Of a stretch of 8,659 nt of DNA, positions 5,559-8,659 are shown piece after piece. The stretch comes from an uncultured Collinsella sp. (GTDB lineage: Bacteria > Actinomycetota > Coriobacteriia > Coriobacteriales > Coriobacteriaceae). Made by a program: the position numbers and the translations under genes. The stretch lies in the NCBI GenBank assembly GCA_902464565.1, contig CABQJV010000047.1, positions 1 to 8,659 of the forward strand, in the 5' to 3' direction. Under the pieces are notes generated by a model, which searched no databases, was not told the DNA's origin, and worked only from the letters and a program-made list of their open reading frames with translations. Position 1 is the stretch's first letter. The number at the start of each line of letters is the position of its first letter.

Positions 5559-6372
5559 TTCCGAGAACCAGATTACTCGCTCCGACCTCATTAAGAGCGC
5601 CGTGAACACCGGCGCCCTGGGCATGGAATTCTCCTGGACCTACTACAAGCAGATGAACATTGCCTTCTGCCTGATGGTCGCCAACATGCTCAAGAAGATC
5701 TATGCCGGCCGTCCCGATGATTACGCCGAGGCCCTGCATCGTCACAGCGCATTCTTCAACATCACCCCGCAGCTCGCTCCCTTCGTGGGTGGCATCGCGA
5801 TGGCCATGGAAGAAAAGGTCGCTCGTGGCGAGGTTGAGCCCGAGAGCGTCAACGACATCAAGGCCGCCCTCATGGGTCCGCTTTCCGGCCTGGGTGACTC
5901 CTTCTTCCTGTCCACCCTGCGCGTCGTCGCCGCTGCCGTGGGCATCAGCCTGTGCCAGGCCGGCAACGTCTTTGGCCCCATCGCCTTCCTGCTCGTCTAC
6001 AACATCCCGGCGTTCCTGATTCGTATCTTTGGCGCTATCAAGGGTTATGAGCTAGGCATTGGTTTCCTCGACGAGGCTCAGAAGACCGGCCTGATGCAAA
6101 AGATCATGGCCTGCGTCGGCATTGTCGGCGTTATGGTCGTCGGCGCCATGAGCAAGGACATGTTCTGGGCTTCGTTGCCCATCGCCATTGGTCAGGGCGA
6201 CTCCGCCCAGACTCTCCAGGACATCCTGGACGGCATCATGCCCGGTATGCTCGGTATGGCCGCCTTCTGGCTCTACTACTGGCTGCTCTCCAAGAAGATC
6301 AACCCGATGGTCCTGATCCTCTGCACCATGGTCGTGGGCATCATCGGCGCTTACTTTGGCGTGCTTGCCTAA
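5548..6372 (+). CDS. PTS mannose/fructose/sorbose-family EIID component
   Basis: A 274-aa membrane partner of EIIC. Family marks are the polar N-terminus beginning ITRSDLIKS, FFNITPQLAPFVGGIAMAME (69-88) and IKAALMGPLSGLGDSFF (103-119). Hydrophobic helices follow at about 122-138, 140-157, 187-205 and near the C-terminus (about 232-249 and 256-273). ATG 5548 is chosen because AAGGGG (5533-5538) lies 9 bases upstream and the mature family N-terminus follows directly; in-frame starts at 5503 and 5539 are poorer. It overlaps EIIC by 11 bases. The gene is followed, 48 bases after its stop, by an intrinsic terminator, so most transcripts from the upstream promoter may end here and the epimerase gene may be expressed by read-through. 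Confidence 0.96.
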   Translation: MTSNSENQITRSDLIKSAVNTGALGMEFSWTYYKQMNIAFCLMVANMLKKIYAGRPDDYAEALHRHSAFFNITPQLAPFVGGIAMAMEEKVARGEVEPESVNDIKAALMGPLSGLGDSFFLSTLRVVAAAVGISLCQAGNVFGPIAFLLVYNIPAFLIRIFGAIKGYELGIGFLDEAQKTGLMQKIMACVGIVGVMVVGAMSKDMFWASLPIAIGQGDSAQTLQDILDGIMPGMLGMAAFWLYYWLLSKKINPMVLILCTMVVGIIGAYFGVLA

Positions 6373-6420
6373 TATGTTCGAATCGCGCTTCCATCGCGTC
6401 TAACGGTTGCGTCGATCTTT

Positions 6421-6458
6421 GGGGGGCTTGTCGCATCTGCGGCGGCCCCCTGTTTTTT
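6421..6458 (+). terminator. Intrinsic terminator between EIID and epimerase gene
   Basis: A G-rich arm at 6421-6427 pairs with GGCCCCC (6444-6450) through at least six G-C pairs. An inner CGCA/TGCG pairing extends the stem, and the hairpin is followed by TG and six T (6453-6458). No promoter is evident in the 26 bases before the next start, so this would reduce rather than abolish expression of the epimerase gene. Confidence 0.75.
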
Positions 6459-6484
6459 AAAACTCCGTACGAAAGGGGAGGGCT

Positions 6485-7330
6485 ATGGTCGTACCCGAGC
6501 TTTCGCTCATGAACATCAACCATCGTTACTACAGCATCGAGACGTTTTTTAAGGCTGCAGGTGAGGCCGGCTATCGCAATATCGAGCTGTGGACCGGCTC
6601 GATGCACCTGTATGTGGATTGCCATGAGCACGATTCGGTGGATAAGATTCGCGATCTTGCCGCCCAATACGGTATCAAGATCGTGTGCGTGTGCCCCGAG
6701 CAGAACAACCCCAAGCCATGGAACGTCGCGGTGCGCGGTGAGGCGGGCCAAAAACGCATCCTCTCGTACTTTAAGAATGTGATCGACGTTGCCGTTGAGT
6801 TGGGCGTGCCGCAGATTCTGGTGACGAGTGGTTGGGCCTATCTGGACGAGCCGGCTGAGGACGCCTGGGCCCGCAGCGTTGCCATGCTGCGCTCGGTGTG
6901 CGACTACGCCGATACGCGCGGTATTCGCGTCGCGCTCGAGGCCCTGCAGCCGTCGGAGTCCGTGTTGGTCAATACGGCACAGGATGTCGCGCGCATCCTC
7001 GAGGCGGTCGATCGTCCCAACCTGAAGGCCTGTATCGACTTTGGCGCCATGGAAGTTGCCGGCGACACGATCGACGGCTACTTTGAGGTTTTGGGCGACA
7101 AGATCGTTCACACCCACTTTGTAGATGTGGGCGGCGGCACGACGCATCTTGCCTGGGGCGACGGCGAGCGTGATATGCGTGCCGACCTCGAGGCACTCAT
7201 GCGCCACGGCTATACGGGCTATGTCTCGGCCGAGACGTGTGATGGCCGCTACTATCAAGATCCGTCCAAGGCGACGACTCAGGTTATCGAGATGTATCGC
7301 CGTGTGACAGCGGAGATGGAAGCCGAATAA
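6485..7330 (+). CDS. FrlC-like sugar/fructosamine epimerase (AP-endonuclease-2 TIM barrel)
   Basis: A 281-aa cytoplasmic TIM-barrel protein of the xylose-isomerase-like / AP endonuclease family 2. Segments such as AGEAGYRNIELWTGSMHLY (25-43) and FEVLGDKIVHTHFVD (200-214) align with E. coli FrlC, the fructoselysine/psicoselysine 3-epimerase. The likely metal ligands of this fold are Glu152 (ALEALQP), Asp185 (CIDFGAM), His211 (HTHFVD) and Glu250 (SAETCD); all are present. ATG 6485 has a strong site, AAAGGGGAGGG (about 6472-6482). The gene stands between two terminators, after EIID and before the third control region. Its role would be to convert a C3-epimeric Amadori compound to the one the deglycase uses. 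Because uptake here is by PTS, the substrate may be the 6-phosphate, unlike in E. coli. Another ketose or sugar phosphate epimerase is the alternative. Confidence 0.88.
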   Translation: MVVPELSLMNINHRYYSIETFFKAAGEAGYRNIELWTGSMHLYVDCHEHDSVDKIRDLAAQYGIKIVCVCPEQNNPKPWNVAVRGEAGQKRILSYFKNVIDVAVELGVPQILVTSGWAYLDEPAEDAWARSVAMLRSVCDYADTRGIRVALEALQPSESVLVNTAQDVARILEAVDRPNLKACIDFGAMEVAGDTIDGYFEVLGDKIVHTHFVDVGGGTTHLAWGDGERDMRADLEALMRHGYTGYVSAETCDGRYYQDPSKATTQVIEMYRRVTAEMEAE

Positions 7331-7339
7331 CTAAACTGC

Positions 7340-7384
7340 GCGGTTGCGCCGGAAACGCTTGGGCGGGTCTGGCGCAACGCTTTT
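7340..7384 (+). terminator. Intrinsic terminator after epimerase gene
   Basis: GCGGTTGCGCC (7340-7350) pairs with GGCGCAACGC (7371-7380) over 10 base pairs with one bulged G and a 20-base loop, followed by TTTT (7381-7384). It lies 9 bases after the stop and separates the epimerase from the third control region. Confidence 0.75.
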
Positions 7385-7448
7385 ATAGCTGGCGAGTTGT
7401 GGGGAACCCGTTGGCAGTAGCGCTCGAAATAGACAACTATTGGCGTTG

Positions 7449-7548
7449 TAATACCACTCGGGCGAGGAAACCGACCGTTCGCCGCAAATCTCCGTGAGTT
7501 TGGATTGGTATTAAATAACAAGCAATCGTATGGCTATAATTGGTATCA
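7449..7548 (+). promoter_or_regulatory. Promoter and operators of the second SIS gene
   Basis: The layout matches the EIIC promoter: upstream box ACCGTTCGCCG (7474-7484), operator 1 ATTGGTATTAAAT (7504-7516), -10 TATAAT (7535-7540) and operator 2 ATTGGTATCA (7539-7548). The operators are 35 bp apart, and operator 2 again overlaps the -10 by two bases. GATTGGTATTAAATA and TATAATTGGTATCA are each identical to the EIIC promoter. TAATACCA (7449-7456) is an inverted copy of the operator core and may be a further site or chance. The predicted leader is about 50 bases, ending in the ribosome binding site GGGAGGA (7586-7592). Confidence 0.75.
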
Positions 7549-7597
7549 GCAAGAAGCGCGATGTATAGAATTGCGCACATGTGATGGGAGGACACAC

Positions 7598-8659
7598 ATG
7601 AAGGAGACCGAGAAGATCGAGATCATGCACTTCGACCAGGAGGGCTACCTCGAGGACGGCAGGAACGTCTACGAGGCCGGCAAGAAGATGACCGCCCTGG
7701 CCGACCGCGTGCACGAGGAGGGCTACGACGCCGTCTTCCTGATGGGCGTCGGCGGCACCTGGGACGAGTTCATGCAGCTCGAGTACCTCATGAACAAGTT
7801 CGGCGACCGCGACCTCGAGGTCTACCTGATCCACGCCGCCGAGTGGAACGTCATGGGCCACAAGCGCATGACCGACAGGTCCGTCGTGCTGACCGCCTCC
7901 GAGTCCGGCACCACCCCCGAGGTGCTCGAGGCCGTCGGCAAGATGAGGGAGATGGGCGTGCGCGTCTTCGCCATGACCAACCCCGAGGGCAAGATCGGGC
8001 AGGCCGTGGGCGCCGAGAACTGCGTCATGATGGCCTCCGACCACGGCGCCGGCGGCTGCGAGAAGGGCTACTACCTCGCCGACTGCTTCGGCCTGCGCCT
8101 GCTCAACCGCCGCGGCTGCTTCCCCAAGTTCGACCTGTTCATCGAGCAGACGAAGGACGTCTGGAAGGACATGCTCGACATCCGCAAGCGCTTCGAGCCG
8201 CGCGCCGAGGAGCTCGCCAGGAAGTACGCGCTGGCCGACTACACCATGTTCATCGGCTCGGGCGCGCTGTGGGGCGAGACCATCCTGTACTCCATGTGCC
8301 TGCTCGAGGAGATGCAGTGGAAGCGCATCCGCCACATCACCTCGCACGACTTCTTCCACGGCACGCTCGAGCTGCTCGAGCCCGGCGTCCCGGTGTTCCT
8401 GTTCATGGGAGAGGACGAGTGCCGCGCCCTCGACGAGCGCGTCCGCGCCTTCCTCACCAGCGGCGTGACCGGCGACGAGGACTACGTCATCATCGACACC
8501 GCCGAGTACGCGATTCCGGGCCTGGACGACGACTTCCGCGTCATCGTGTCCCCCTGGATCCTGTCCGTGCTGACCACCGACCGCCTCGCGCGCAACTACG
8601 AGCTGGTCACCAAGCACAACCTCAAGTACCGCCGCTACTACCACCAGTTCGACTACTAA
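7598..8659 (+). CDS. SIS-domain fructosamine-6-phosphate deglycase-like protein, copy 2
   Basis: The 353-aa product is identical to copy 1 at 2448-3509, and comparing the two genes block by block I found no nucleotide difference from ATG to TAA (offset 5150). Function, SIS domains and catalytic pair Glu238/His254 are as described for copy 1. The bases upstream differ from the first position before the ATG, and the ribosome binding site (GGGAGGA) is different and better placed. Unlike copy 1 it has a strong TATAAT promoter with two well-matched operators and a short unstructured leader. The window ends on the last base of the stop codon, so it is unknown whether identity continues or whether a second EIIA follows. 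In Salmonella gfr two different deglycases serve glucoselysine and fructoselysine; here the two are the same protein, so gene dosage or separate control is the likelier reason for having two. Confidence 0.93.
   Translation: MKETEKIEIMHFDQEGYLEDGRNVYEAGKKMTALADRVHEEGYDAVFLMGVGGTWDEFMQLEYLMNKFGDRDLEVYLIHAAEWNVMGHKRMTDRSVVLTASESGTTPEVLEAVGKMREMGVRVFAMTNPEGKIGQAVGAENCVMMASDHGAGGCEKGYYLADCFGLRLLNRRGCFPKFDLFIEQTKDVWKDMLDIRKRFEPRAEELARKYALADYTMFIGSGALWGETILYSMCLLEEMQWKRIRHITSHDFFHGTLELLEPGVPVFLFMGEDECRALDERVRAFLTSGVTGDEDYVIIDTAEYAIPGLDDDFRVIVSPWILSVLTTDRLARNYELVTKHNLKYRRYYHQFDY

Noticed and set aside
4770..5624. Minus-strand 284-aa frame over EIIC
   Set aside because: Composition is typical of an antisense shadow, while the + strand EIIC carries clear family motifs.
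2448..8659. Interpreting the two identical SIS genes as the ends of a transposon
   Set aside because: No transposase, terminal inverted repeats or target-site duplication is visible. The repeats are coding genes in direct orientation and begin precisely at the start codon.
1..8659. CRISPR array, tRNA, rRNA or phage genes
   Set aside because: No regularly spaced repeats, tRNA-like cloverleaf or phage-type proteins were seen.

Overview
The window reads as one catabolic locus of a fairly GC-rich Gram-positive gut bacterium. A member of the Coriobacteriia close to Collinsella is the best guess. This rests on codon style, strong purine-rich ribosome binding sites, acidic C-terminal tails and the mannose-family PTS. 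It is inference; there is no marker gene here. All genes are on the + strand.

Region 1 (1-2213): a perfect 15-bp inverted repeat opens the window. A 163-aa protein of unknown function follows, then two tandem, overlapping GntR/HutC-type regulators that end at a good intrinsic terminator. Region 2 (2214-4524): a control region and a 5' leader with a long-range dyad, then a sugar-isomerase (SIS) protein related to fructoselysine-6-phosphate deglycase (FrlB/GfrF/FraB), PTS EIIA, PTS EIIB and a GC hairpin. Region 3 (4525-7384): a second control region, EIIC, EIID (overlapping), an internal terminator, an FrlC-like TIM-barrel epimerase and a terminator. Region 4 (7385-8659): a third control region and a second copy of the SIS gene, nucleotide-identical to the first as far as I can read by aligning the blocks. 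It ends on the last base of the window.

Working model: EIIA, EIIB, EIIC and EIID import an Amadori-type compound (fructoselysine or glucoselysine, or another fructosamine) and phosphorylate it. The SIS enzyme cleaves the 6-phosphate to a hexose phosphate and the amine or amino acid. The FrlC-like enzyme brings the C3 epimer into the pathway. This resembles the Salmonella gfr operon (mannose-family PTS plus deglycases) with an frl-type epimerase added. The exact substrate cannot be read from sequence.

The most notable signals are: (a) the two identical SIS genes, whose identity starts exactly at the ATG and whose GC3 is about 99% (2 non-G/C third positions among 353 sense codons), unlike their neighbours; (b) a shared promoter code at three control regions, made of two direct copies of GGTAT(T/C)A 33-35 bp apart plus an upstream ACCGTTCACCG-like box 30-34 bp before the first; (c) a candidate structured leader on only one of the two SIS copies. 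No intergenic stretch exceeds 300 bases.
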